From assembly GCA_033239525.1 (NCBI GenBank), contig BSYO01000005.1:24410519-24474518 (forward strand): a stretch of 64,000 nucleotides of DNA, given 5' to 3'. The notes under the pieces are model-generated. The model had not been told where the DNA came from. It ran no database searches and saw only the letters and a program-made list of their open reading frames with translations. Source of the DNA: Nepenthes gracilis (lineage: Eukaryota > Streptophyta > Magnoliopsida > Caryophyllales > Nepenthaceae). Positions 53,271-64,000 of the stretch are shown one piece after another. The number at the start of each line of letters is the position of its first letter. Positions within the stretch are counted from its first letter, which is position 1. Made by a program: the position numbers and the translations under genes.

Positions 53271-54740
53271 GGCCGGCCTCGGCTTGAATTCGATGTCGAA
53301 TTCGCCTAGCTCAATGGCCCACTTTATTAGTCGCCCTGAGACCTCGGGCTTCTGGAGAATAGTCCTCGTAATTTGGTCGGTCAGGGACTACACTGTGTGC
53401 CTGGAAGTAGGGCCTTAACTTCTGGCAGTATACCGGTCAAGAGCGACTTTCTCCGCATGCGGTACCGAGTCTCCGAGTCCGCCAGATCTTGCTAACGTAG
53501 TATATCTTGCTGCTGATTCCCCGGGCGCTCTTTCACCAAGACCGAGCTCGGGGGCTTGGCGATCACGACAAATACAAATAGAGCTCCTCTCCCTACTCGG
53601 GAAGCCAAGAAATGAGGGTTAGCAAGATACACCTTGAGGCCCCGAAGTGCCTCCTCGCATTCGTTGCTCCAACGAAAGCCTTGGGTTTTCGGCCCTCCGA
53701 GTGCCCCGAAGAAGGGCAAATGTCTCTCGGCCGATTTGCGAGCGGGATAGGGCGGCCACCCGTCCCCGTGAGTCTTTGAACGTCTCTCCTCAAACAAGCG
53801 GGATTGCATGTTCAAGATCGCTGGATCTTTTCGGGATTCGCCTCAATCCCGCCCGTGACACTATATAGCCCAGAACTTCCCGGACGTTACCCCCAATGTG
53901 CATTTGCTGGGGTTGACTTCATTCCGTGCGCCCTCAATGCCCGGAATGTTTCCGTCAAGTCCTCGATGTGGCTTCTACTAACGGTGCTCTTTACGAGCAA
54001 GTCGTCCACGTAGACTTCCACGTTCTCGCGATTTGGTCCTCGAACATCTTATTGACCCAGCCCGTTGGTATGTTGCCCCGCGTTCTTGAGGCCAAGGGCA
54101 TCACCTTGTAACAATACGTCCCTTGGTCTGGCCATAAAGGATGTATGCTCTTTCGTCCTCTGGACACATTTTTATTTGATTGTAGCTCGAGTAAGCATCC
54201 ATAAAGCTCGGCAGCTCGTGACCGGACGCTGAGTCCACCAACCGGTCGATCTGGGGAAGTGGAAAGCTATCCTTCTGGACGAGGCCTTGTTGAGGTCTGC
54301 GAAGTCGACGCACATCCTCCACTTCCCATCGCTTTTCTTCACCATTACCACGTTGGCTAGCCAATCCGGTACTGTACCTCTCGAATAAATCCCGCGTCCG
54401 AGAGCTTTCACTTCCTCCCGACGGCCACCAGCCTTTTCCGTTGAGTGATTTCTCCGCTCGCCCTGTGTGCTTGTGGTGAGGATCTACACCAAGCACATGC
54501 ACTATCGTCTCGGGAGAGATGCCCGCATATCCGCGGGGGACCAAGCAAATACGCCTGAGTTTTCCTTTAGAAACTTCGTGAGCTGGTCTCGACGGAATCT
54601 TCGAGAGAGCTTCCCTATTTGGACACACTTTTCTGGTCCTCGGGGTCCAACCGAACTCGCTGGGTAGGCTCACCAGCCGCTGCGCTGCTGCAGTGTTGCC
54701 TCGCCTCTCGAGGTCGAGGTCTTCCATTGGTCTCGGCAGG
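53271..54740 (-). pseudogene. Element D reverse transcriptase and first RNase H, fragmented
   Basis: Homology to element B's RT continues across several frames: YAGISPETIVHVLGVDPHHK (about 54530-54470), KDSFPLPQIDRLVDSASGHE, FMDAYSSYNQIKM, the catalytic YVDD at 54001-54012 (minus), then GPKTQGFRWSNECEEALRGL near 53690. Many single-base indels make it non-functional. Element B has the better RT copy. Confidence 0.85.
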
Positions 54741-55713
54741 GAGTCTCACGTGACTGCGATAGATAGCACATCCTTCCAGGTGGCTTGCTCGCCGAGTACT
54801 TCCCCTATACCGCACGGGGTTGGGAACTTCATCTTTAAATGCGGGATGGAAGTCACCGCTTCAAAGGCAAAGAAGGCAAGGACGCCGAGAATCGCATTGT
54901 AAACGGACGGGGAGGTCCACCACGAGGAAGGTGAGGACCTTTGAGGCCCGTCCTCGAGTATGTTCCCAATGTGACTTCTAGTTGCACGATACTGGATCGG
55001 GGCCGGCTCATTATCAAGTCCATAGAGCGGCCCCTCTGGGGCCTTCATCCGATGTCTTTTTAATCCAAGCTTGAGGTACGCATCAAGATAAAGCAAATTC
55101 TGGAACTTCCATTATCGATAAAGACTCGTTTCATACGGTAGTCATTGGCTCCGTCAAACGAAAGTGTTGTTACAACCAGGGGATCACAATGGGGGGAAGT
55201 TACATGGGCCATATCATCTTTGCTAAAGCAAATTACATCGTCCCTAATACTCGTCCTCGGCCTTTTAGAAGCGCTGGGCTCCAAGCTGCTCTCCCCAGCC
55301 GGCCGGGTTGACACCATGTTCACAACCCCCGCTGCAACTCGGTTCCTTGGGGGTTCCACTTCAGATTCGACTGCTGCTCCAGAGGATTGTCCGGGTCTTT
55401 GCAGGAAACGGTTGAGGTGCCCCCTCCTGATTAGCTCTTCAATTTCCCTCTGCAAAGACTTGCAGTCCTCCGTTGCATGACCCCCGCAACGGTGGAAGTC
55501 GCAGTACTTTGACTGGTCCCCTCCTCCTGGATTTTTCAGTGGCTTGGGCCACTTTACAAACTTCTCCGCTTGAATCTGCATTAGCACATTCGTGCGCGTG
55601 TCGTTCAGCGGAGTCAGGTGGACTGGCGGCACGTCTCTACGGACGGCCGGCTCGAACTTCCTGTGCTTTGTCACAAATGGGGGACTACGGAAGTCCCCGG
55701 CTTTTCTCTTCAT
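54741..55713 (-). pseudogene. Element D zinc finger and protease region
   Basis: Frame 55713-55060: zinc-finger-like CDFHRCGGHATEDC, RRGHLNRFLQRPGQSSGAA, then [14 protein letters not shown], the retropepsin active-site region. A frameshift follows and the domain resumes at 55096 with [20 protein letters not shown] and [15 protein letters not shown]. The order and spacing match element B's protease region. Confidence 0.83.
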
Positions 55714-56847
55714 CTCTAACGGTCTCGACAGTAGCTCTCATCCTTCTCTGGACGCTTTGCTTCATTGGCCTCTTCAGCTGCTATGTAGGCCCTTGCTACG
55801 GCCTCGGCCTCCTCGAAGCTGTGAGGGCCCTTATGGATGAGATGCTTAAAGAAAGCACCCCCCTCCAGGCCAGATAGGAAAGCATTTAGCTTCACTCCGT
55901 CCGACAGCTTTGGAATCTGCCTGGCCTCGGCCACGAATCTGGCCAAGAACTCCCTTAGGCTTTCCCTGGCACCCCGCTTCACGCGAGTGAGATGCTGTGG
56001 CTGTTTCTCCGTTCTTCTACTTGAGGCGAATCCGCAGCAAAACGCCGCCGCCGCCCGCAAAAGTGCCCATGGAGCCGCGGGCATCCCGTAAAACCATACT
56101 CTCGCGTCCCCCTTCAGCGTCAGGGGGAAGCATTGGCACATGGTGGCCTCGTCTAGTCCCTGGAGGCTCAGATGCTCCCGGAACAGGTTCAGGTGGTCCA
56201 TGGGATCAGCGCTCCCATCGTACGCCTCCAGGTTTGGCATTTTAAACTTTGGGGGCAGCGCCCTCGTTCTGACGTCCGTTGTGAACGGAGACTGGGGGAT
56301 ACTCGCTCCGCTGCTCTCCCCCAAAGACGCGATTCCGGACCTTCTCAATTTCTCCTCCACATGGGGTGGAGCTGTCTGCCTCCTTGCGTTGAGGAGGTGC
56401 CTCGGGCCGTTAGGTGGGTGGCTTGCCGGCCTCTCGGGGGTCCTTCTCGGCGCTCGTGCATGCGTCGCTTCTCGGGCGCGATTTTCCTGGTGTCCCTGAG
56501 ACCGGGGACCAAGACGATCCTCCAGGGCTCGAGGGATCCTGCCACTTGAGGCCACCTGGGTTCTTGGTGGCTCTTGCCGGCGGCGCCACGACCGCGCTCG
56601 CGCTCCTCCTCCGTTTCTGGAGGTTTCTGCCTGGGAGCCCCTGGAAGGCGCTCCCCTTGCTCTCTCGTCTTCCCTCGCGCAAAGAGCGAAGACGGCCTTG
56701 GATATGTCATCCATTTTGGTCGCCAAGTCCCTTATGACTGGATCTGGATGGTTTTCGATGCCCACACGGGGGTTTGGGGCATCCTCCTGCTGGTGTTGAG
56801 TAGTGGCCCGGGGTGGTGCGCTTGCTGCGCGCTCCGGTGCTCACCAT
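55714..56847 (-). pseudogene. Element D gag
   Basis: It starts MVSTGARSKRTTP at 56847 and shifts frame before GIENHPDPVIRDLATKMDDI (about 56765). The core KFKMPNLEAYDGSADPMDHL, SLQGLDEATMCQCFPLTLKG and FLSGLEGGAFFKHLIHKGP is open to the stop at 55716, where the frame is interrupted before the zinc finger. A short segment after GMPAAP (near 56060) is scrambled relative to element B, indicating compensating indels. Confidence 0.85.
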
Positions 56848-56944
56848 GTTATGATGCTTGGAAGTAAAGGCCAGACGTGTGGTTAAACGTGATCTAAGAA
56901 GGTGAGAAGTTGACTTTTTGTCCTCTTCCCACAGACGGCGCCAA

Positions 56945-57769
56945 TGTTGCGTTTCGATCCGACCGCCCGTACAAGGCTTGCGTGCGCTACGCTCAAGTGG
57001 ACGGAACCGATTGCAACATAAAAGAGTGAGATCGTGGGCGAGTGAAAGGTGCGAGAGGGACGAGGATGGACGCATGATTTTTACGTGAAACCCCCTTTGA
57101 AAATGAAGGGAAAACCACGAGGTGGAAGCTCCGGAAGTATTCTTCACTATTTTGTTGTTGAGTACAAGAATTCTAAGTTCAAAGTACAGGGAAAATGCTT
57201 TGTTCCTCTCTTTTCGCTCTTTCACTTGCTTGGGAGACAGAAAAATCCTCCTTTAAATGCTCGCTTTGGGTGCGCATTTATAGGCGTAGAAAAGTAACCG
57301 TTGGAAGCTTCTCACACGGCCTCGGCACCTCTTGGGACGGCCGACCACCTACTCCCACGCCACGCCGTGCACGCCTGGAGTGCTCGACACGCCAGCGTGT
57401 TAGGTGGTTAACGCGCCACTGCTGCGGGGTGGCCGTGGCGCCCTTGAGGTGACATGGCGTGTTAAGGGGATTGCGCTGGCCGAGTATTGGCGTGTAGCGG
57501 GATTTACGCACTCCTCGAGAACCGTGAAACAGCTGAGTTGGCACTCTCGGATAATGGGAACAGTCCTCGTCCTTTACTGGCTCACTTCGTGGTTGGATTG
57601 GGTCCGCGTACTGTTGGCTTCAGGTGTTACGCGTGCTATTGAGTCCGCGTATTTTAAAGGAATCACTCGGTCGTTCCGTATTACGCGTGATAGCTTGAGC
57701 CTCTCGGATCCGAAACGCTCGTCCGTTCTCCACACTAATTCTAGGACCCCTGGGTAACGGATCCCAACA
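56945..57769 (-). repeat. Element D 5' LTR
   Basis: 825 bases; the reverse strand begins TGTTGGGATCC and carries a TATA box at about 57277-57283 (minus, CCTATAAATGCG). The reverse-strand end CGCAACA abuts the primer-binding region TTGGCGCCGTCTGTGGGAAG. Confidence 0.93.
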
Positions 57770-57774
57770 AATAT

Positions 57775-58596
57775 AAATAAATAAATATTTTATGTTGTTG
57801 TTAAGTGTTTGGTCTAGTTGCCATTATTTTTCTCCAGACGAGGGGCCTTGTGCTACATAAATACAGCCATTTAGATCAAATTCGACTGTCATAGGAAAAT
57901 GTTTTTTTAATTTTTAAACATAAAAATAAAACAAAATGTTATTTGACCATCGAATTTAATCTAAATGGTTGCATTTGTGCGGCACAGGGCTCCTCCATTT
58001 TTCCTAAGTAGTTTTCGGTGACAAAACTAATAAAAAAAGATACATTTTCCTCAGTTGCTCATATACGGTTTCCACTTCAAATTTTAGAATTTCAAAAACT
58101 TATATACACTTTTATAACAGTCAATAGTTATACTATATAATATAAGATACTAAAATTAACTTTTAAAGTAAAAGAAATTAAAGATAATACCAAATAAACT
58201 CGAGCAATATGTTCAAACTAAATTATTTACCTTTCACCCAACTTTATTTTTGACAAATTAAGTTTATATTCATAAAATGGGATAAATCTGACACAATATT
58301 TGTAAAAGATAAAATGTAATAATTACATTTTAAAAATTAATTTTCTAAAAATAGATTTAGCAAAAAATTTATACTTAAAATTAAGGTAGAAAAATACATT
58401 TTTATTTTTACAAATAATGTTCCTAATATATCTAGGTAGACATAACTTTAATTAGAGATGAAAAGGAGTATGCTCGGCTTTATATATTAAATTAGAAATG
58501 TTATTTATTTTTCTTGAATATAAGTAATTGAAGTTATCATCAAAGAAATAGAAGGGGAGATTCAGATCCTTTTTAATCAACTTATAATTTATAGGT
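57775..58596. other. AT-rich intergenic DNA
   Basis: No gene or clear repeat boundary is visible. An imperfect inverted pair with TAGATCAAATTCGACTG near 57871 and GAATTTAATCTAAATGG near 57952 could form a small foldback. Confidence 0.5.
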
Positions 58597-59834
58597 TGAT
58601 AGGTCCATCACCAATACACCTACTTGGATATTGAGACCCACAGTGAAAAGGTTGACCAAAAGTCACAACTTAAGCGAATGCCTCAGCGGCCAAAGGTCCA
58701 AAAATCGCATAATGTAGGATTGCCTGTCAAAATATGAGCTGGTCCAACAGCCCACAATGAACGGTCTCTTCAAGATGGCCTACAATCCTTTTTCCACCCG
58801 CTAAGAAAATTTCTCATAATTGATCAGTATAAGCCTGACAGATATTTTAAAAATATTCACCAATAATTTTTACAATATCTCCCAAAGTGACAACTATCAA
58901 ACCGAACGCCTTCCATGATCACGTCAAAGAAACAATGATATCATTCGATCAATCACGGTTGCCATGATAGACACCCACGATCGCGTAACTATTTCTCAAA
59001 ATGGAACTGTCATGGACAACCATTCATTATTATCTACATAGTTTAGCAATTCCACATGGACAACAGTCTGCCAGCATGGCACCCAGTGACCTAAACACTA
59101 TAAATACCCATTTACTCTTATAAGTAAATGTGGAGAAGAGGAAAAAAAGAGACACTATAGACTCCATCCCGGAGGTCTACCCTCCAATCCATTTTAGAGG
59201 TGTCACTCAAGGAGTCTAACTATTTGCCCAGGAGCCAATCCTCTGTCTGAGAGCCAAGGGACCTCTGTCTCAAAGTTAGAAGTCATCCTCCACCCAGGAG
59301 CCATCCTCTATTCAGGAGGCTTGCCCTCCATTACAGGAGGCTATCTAGGAAGTCTACCATCCATTCCAGGAAGCGATCCAGGAGGTCTACCATCTATATA
59401 TGGGTTTTTTCCCCCATTCAAGAAATCAACCCTCCATTTAAAAGGCTTGCATTTTTTACCTCCAAGTCACTTATTAGTTGGGTGTATCTTGAAGATATCC
59501 CCCAACTAGGTGCACTTTTAGCTGCTTCTCAATCGGACGCACTTCTAAGTCGTTTCTCAATCGGACGCACTCAAATACTCAATCCCCACAGCATGCATCA
59601 ATGTATTTTTTATATCATCATATTTTTTTATTCTCTTAAAAGATATTTAATTTGAATATCCAGAGGATATAATAAGGAGTGAATCTTGCTAAGCCTTTGA
59701 CATTTTGTTTGTTCATTGTATTACGTAGATCCAAGTTCAAAGGTACGGGGTCCTAATTGGTTCCAATTTGATCCAACGTGGAAGATCGAGTAGTTTCTTA
59801 ACCCATACAATAATTTGAATCTAGGGATGCAACA
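58597..59834 (+). repeat. Probable old solo LTR (copy 2 of dispersed family)
   Basis: Begins TGATAGGTCC and ends ATGCAACA, with near-matching flanks TAGGT (58592-58596) and TAAGT (59835-59839). A TATA-like ACTATAAATACCC lies at about 59097-59109. Between 59160 and 59420 it contains diverged repeats of GGAGGTCTACCCTCCA type. Its last 200 bases match the families at 11.4-11.6 and 61.6-61.77 kb. Confidence 0.6.
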
Positions 59835-60933
59835 TAAGTAATATGAGTAATAATTGGATCAACTACAAATAGAAAGATCAATATTTTAGGTAGGGCTGGG
59901 GTGAGAAATAATTGGTAGTATAATTATAATTTTTTTTTAAATTGACTTTTCAGGAAATTTTAGAATCGATTTTGATACCAGTATTTGCATATATGTGGAT
60001 TCCGCCTTTGTGAAATTGGAAGGAGGGATTTCTCTTTTAAATGTAATACAACTACACCAATGCTGTGCAAATAATATTAATCTAATTTCATTTCTGATAC
60101 AAGAATAGTTTCGTTATCGCTTCTGAATATACATCGCGGAATAGCTAATTTAGTAAATTTAATAATGGTAGATGAAATTTTGCCTTCTGATAGAAAAAAT
60201 CTCGTACCTGATTATAAGATTGTGTTCAGACACTTATTCTCGTGTGATATTTAGTTTATTAAATTTTTTAATATATAAACTTATTAATATAAATTAATAA
60301 ATAAATATTAATAATTCAACGTGCAATTTGAGTTCGAATATCTTTATATAAATTCTATACACTAAAGTGCAAGGAACCATTTACGAGGCTCTTGTTTTAG
60401 GCTACATTAGATGGGCCTAGCTCATAAGAGGGGCTTGGTGGAAAGTTGTGGGCCCGTGGGAGAAACACCCTTGATAGCCCGTGGGGTCGAGATTCTCTCT
60501 GCCTTGAAATGTGCAGGAAGACTTATTTAGGATATTAGCCATTGGACAGAGCACATGACCTTACTAGTATGGTAGCTTGGTCTCCTCAAGAGAATAAGTG
60601 CTTCTCTCTCACTAGATTTCAAATATTATAGTCTTGAGGGAGTTTTTCAGCAAAACGATTTCTCTCAATAAGCAATCTTTTGTTAAAAAATTTGACTACC
60701 CTTTTCATAAAGAGAGTCATTGGGCACATTGAGCATATCTAATTGGTAGCGTAATTAGTGTCAAGAAATAAATATATTTTTTTCATGATCTACGCCGAAT
60801 GCTATTAAGTTATTTAATCAACTTTCACTTATCAACCCCATTGTTTTAGGCTTGATAGGCATCATGCTCATTTTGGCAGCCACACTATACATTTGTCAAA
60901 TCGATAATCAATTATCTGATCGCAAACAGATAC

Positions 60934-61770
60934 TGACATGTTTACTTGTTTGGGTTCAGTATCTAGTGCTTTGGCTCCTTTAGAGACCAAGTCACTTGGT
61001 CCCAATGGTCGCTTTCGCATCCATCAACACTAGCTTGCCCAAGCCTATTACTATCAAGAAGGCTTCCTAGTACTGTCTTTGCTTTTATTGGGCTCAAGGC
61101 AAATATAATCCCAACAAATGTCATAATTATTTTAAACATACTATGGTAAATAAATATTAAAATACTAGTGGGTGCTTATACCAATGGGCAAATGAAAAGA
61201 CCCATTTTTAAAAGTTCAGCCCATATATCAAAGAGGCCTAAAAGGCCAATTTGTCCCAATCAAAGGATTTGTCTGACGATATGGAATAAATTGGAGATAA
61301 TGGCTGAACAATTTTTTCCTTTTTCATCTCAATGACCTTGAATAGTTGAAACTGTAATATAGATATAATTCTATCCATTTAGCGACTTCCTAGACGATTT
61401 TTTAGACAGTTGACGAAAAAAATCAACTGTCCCATATTAGCAATAAAAAAACCATTTTTCTAGCAGGGCAAGAGAGGACTTTCTTGAAAATAGAAAATTT
61501 TTCTTTCTGTTTAAAACATTTTGAGAAAAGCATAAACTTCCACACATAAAGTTAATCAAATTTTTAATTTGCATCATTTATTTTCTTCCTTACAAAAGGT
61601 AGATATTAACTTGAGCGTCGGAGGATATATCGGAAAGTTAATCTCGCTAATCCTTTGATCGTGTTATTGTGTTACACAGGGTTCAGATTTAAGCATACGA
61701 AGACCGAACTCGCTTCATATAACATTTGGATCCCTAATCCGTATAATAATTCCGATCCTAAGATACAACA
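60934..61770 (+). repeat. Probable old LTR fragment (copy 3 of dispersed family)
   Basis: The right end (61590-61770: TTGAGCGTCGGAGGATATA, GTTAATCTCGCTAATCCTTT, ending AAGATACAACA) matches copies 1 and 2. The left end is tentative: a TG at 60934 preceded by GATAC, compared with AATAC after the right end. Confidence 0.45.
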
Positions 61771-61775
61771 AATAC

Positions 61776-63480
61776 GAATGAATTTTTTAACATAGCATTT
61801 TTTTTTTGTGAAATTAGTTTATATTTTAACCTCATTGAAGCAAACAGTCACCACAAGAAAACCATTGCCTTTAATTTCAGAAAGGTGTCTTAGCAACAAG
61901 GGAAATGTATGAAGACCATCGCTTTACTTTGCCCCTCCCCCCTCCCTTTATTATTCCCCTCAGAGCCAAAATGCCATGGCCATGCATGCAGACCCACTCG
62001 TTTTTTTAGGACCTACTCAACATCACTTTATCCCTTAAATTATTCCCTCCTCTGCTAATTAAGGGAAGAAAATATTAATGGACTCTCATTTTAGGTCGAT
62101 ACTCTCCCGTTTTAAAGCCAAACCACCTAAGATATTATGATTTTCAATTTTTTATATTGTTTATACTGTTTTTATTATGATTCTTTTAAATATTTAATCT
62201 TCTTATTTTTTTAATAACCAAGATTTATCTTTGCAATATAGAAGAATAAAAATAAAATAAAATATTAAATTATTATTTCAATCTCTATTCTCAATTAATT
62301 TTAAAATTATATTAACTATTTGAAACAAGATGAAGCATAGTATTTATAAAAATTATAATAAAACCCTAATATTGTATCATGGCACCGTATTAGAAACTTA
62401 GTGATGAGATCTCTGGTAAATTATTTAATTTTTTATCTTTTTTATAATTTGCTTTGTAATTAAAGCTATTTAACTGTCAGTTTTAATAAATAATTATTTA
62501 TTTATTTATATCAATAAATTTATATAAAAATAGATAAATATATAAATTTTTTATCATTAAAAATATTTTAGAAGGTAAAAAAAATATTTTTCAAGTGTTC
62601 CTCCTTTAATTTTGGTTGTTACCTTTGTAGCCACTTGAGCTCGAAGAATTCGAATTTGTGCTTACGAATTCTCTTTACAAAGATCGAAAGCCTACAGATA
62701 TGACAGTCCCACGTACCACTCAGGGATTTGCGCATGGGATATAGCCTACAAGGGGCCAAAGAACAAGTGGATAATTTTTAAATAACCTTGTAAAGTTAGA
62801 TATTGGAGTAATAATATTAAGGTTATTATAGATTAAGGCTTAGAAAACATACTTATTTGATATTCAAGGATATATTACAATAAAATGCAAGAATTGTGTG
62901 AAATATTAGAAAATAAGGAAAAATAACACCCTCTCGATGAAAAAACTATGTCAAGAAATTTGAATACGGGGAACCTTAGAAAATCCTACTGCATAAATTG
63001 ACATAGGACTTGGATGCACGTGTTAAATATTATCTGAGTTTAAAACTTAAGCTTACAGATCATTGATTAATACATATTTATATATTACTATAATTTTTTT
63101 AGTTTTATCTTGTGAGACACTTATTAATAAAATTTATATTTCTGTCTTGATTTTACATTGTGTTTTGCTGTATAAATAAGGATGCACCATCGCGATGGAG
63201 AGTTGTGGAGCAACCCTAGCCCTTAAATTTATAATCAAAGGGTCCAAATTTTATATGTATAAAAATTAAAAAATATATATAAATGATCATATTTTTTGTT
63301 TAATTTTTTTTTATAATATAAATATTTTGATATTTTAATATTATAAAAAATAAATATTTAAATATTTTTTATTGTTTATTTCAAATATTAAATGTGGACT
63401 ATTAGACTATCACAAACCAATGATTCTCACATGCCCATGGCACAATGGGCACGCGACAAAAATAGGGCACGATAGAGCGA
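61776..63480. other. AT-rich intergenic DNA upstream of the SLAH gene
   Basis: No coding sequence or recognisable element; many A/T runs. Composition becomes more balanced from about 63400, where the SLAH promoter region begins. Confidence 0.6.
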
Positions 63481-63627
63481 CCCTCAGTCGATAAATACTC
63501 GTAGAGAGTAGCACCTCAGACAGCATAAAATCTCCCACCTTTAGGCCATCGTCACGTACGCAGGCAAACACCAATGTCAGGTAGATTAGAACACCAACCA
63601 CCAATCCAGCTTGTGATTGATTCTTCC
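63481..63627 (+). promoter_or_regulatory. Putative core promoter and leader of the SLAH gene
   Basis: A TATA-like CGATAAATACTCG at about 63489-63501 lies about 130 bases before the ATG at 63628, a normal spacing for a short plant leader. No further elements are claimed. Confidence 0.4.
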
Positions 63628-64000
63628 ATGGCCACCCATAAGGACCATCGCAGCAGCCGTCCACCACCACCCGCCGTCACTTCCAAACGACCTCTATCGT
63701 CCATCCTAGCCAGGCTCCATGCAGGCTACTTCCGAATCAGCATCTCCCTGGGAGGCCAGGCTCTTCTGTGGAAAATCCTTAGCCAACCTTCAAACGATCT
63801 TCCTCAAGACACAAACACACTTCTCCACATCTTCCACTCAGCCGCTCACCTTATTCTATGGTGTATTTCCCTTTCCATCCTCATTTCCCTCTCTTTTCTC
63901 TACCTCCTGAGGTGCTATTTTCATTTCCACTTGGTAAAAGCAGAGTTCTCGCACCACGTAGGCATAAACTACCTGTTTGCCCCTTGGACTTCATGGCTCA
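63628..64000 (+). CDS. SLAH1/4-like: S-type anion channel SLAH1/SLAH4-like, 5' part
   Basis: Open from ATG 63628 to the window end, 124 complete codons without a stop. It begins MATHKDHRSSRPPPP, then the family start of the membrane domain LHAGYFRISISLGGQALLWK (about residues 31-50), a hydrophobic helix LILWCISLSILISLSFLYLL, and FHLVKAEFSHHVGINYLFAP followed by WTSWL. These blocks closely follow the first two transmembrane helices and the connecting loop of SLAC1/SLAH proteins, plasma-membrane channels for chloride and nitrate. The short N-terminus suits SLAH1/SLAH4 rather than SLAC1 or SLAH3, which have long cytosolic N-termini. The rest lies outside the window, so intactness is unknown. Confidence 0.88.
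   Translation, partial: MATHKDHRSSRPPPPAVTSKRPLSSILARLHAGYFRISISLGGQALLWKILSQPSNDLPQDTNTLLHIFHSAAHLILWCISLSILISLSFLYLLRCYFHFHLVKAEFSHHVGINYLFAPWTSWL

Larger units (their letters stand above)
47536..57769 (-). mobile_element. Element D: Ty3/gypsy Tat-lineage LTR retrotransposon
   Basis: A 10.2-kb element on the minus strand. LTRs lie at 47536-48364 and 56945-57769; the flanks carry a perfect AATAT duplication (47531-47535 and 57770-57774). On the minus strand the order is LTR, TTGGCGCCGTCTGTGGGAA primer region, gag, protease, RT, RNase H, second RNase H, integrase, tandem array, antisense gene, polypurine tract, LTR, the same as element B. The two share a plan but have different LTRs, so they are separate families. 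Frameshifts and small deletions are frequent in pol. Confidence 0.94.

Overview
The window is nuclear DNA from a flowering plant, most likely a eudicot. The genes have introns with GT...AG borders and AT-rich flanks. Plant-specific families are present (WRKY, aspartic proteinase with a saposin-like insert, plant MAPKKK, SLAC/SLAH anion channel), and about half of the window is LTR retrotransposons. I cannot name the species.

Host genes, all on the + strand: (1) a complete six-exon group IIb WRKY transcription factor at 527-4159; (2) a complete 13-coding-exon vacuolar-type aspartic proteinase (phytepsin/APA type) at 34291-42170, whose 5' leader probably starts near 24.7 kb and is split by a roughly 9-kb leader intron; (3) a single-exon MAPKKK of the MAPKKK17/18 type at 43747-44796; (4) the 5' part of a SLAH1/SLAH4-like anion channel at 63628-64000, cut by the window end.

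Mobile DNA: a short gag-only element (A, 4947-8476, minus); a Ty3/gypsy Tat-lineage element (B, 12508-22791, plus); a Tnt1-like Ty1/copia element (C, 28018-33533, plus, target duplication CCAAT) inside the presumed leader intron of the proteinase; a second Tat element (D, 47536-57769, minus, target duplication AATAT); a solo LTR (46027-47082, target duplication AAATT); older related LTR remnants near 11, 59 and 61.7 kb; two tRNA-derived SINE candidates; and a 211-bp inverted-repeat MITE. The coding regions of A, B and D are broken by frameshifts, stops or deletions. C is nearly continuous, with one frameshift and three nonsense codons.

Most interesting structure: both Tat elements carry, between integrase and the 3' LTR, a GC-rich tandem array followed by a gene on the opposite strand from gag-pol. 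The two antisense genes are clearly homologous, with a similar N-terminal domain and a similar coiled-coil C-terminal exon. Both elements also carry a second RNase H-like domain after the normal RT-RNase H. Separately, the LTRs of the copia element and of element A are packed with inverted GGTCAAC/GTTGACC pairs, which are W-box cores, the binding site of WRKY proteins such as the one encoded at the start of the window.
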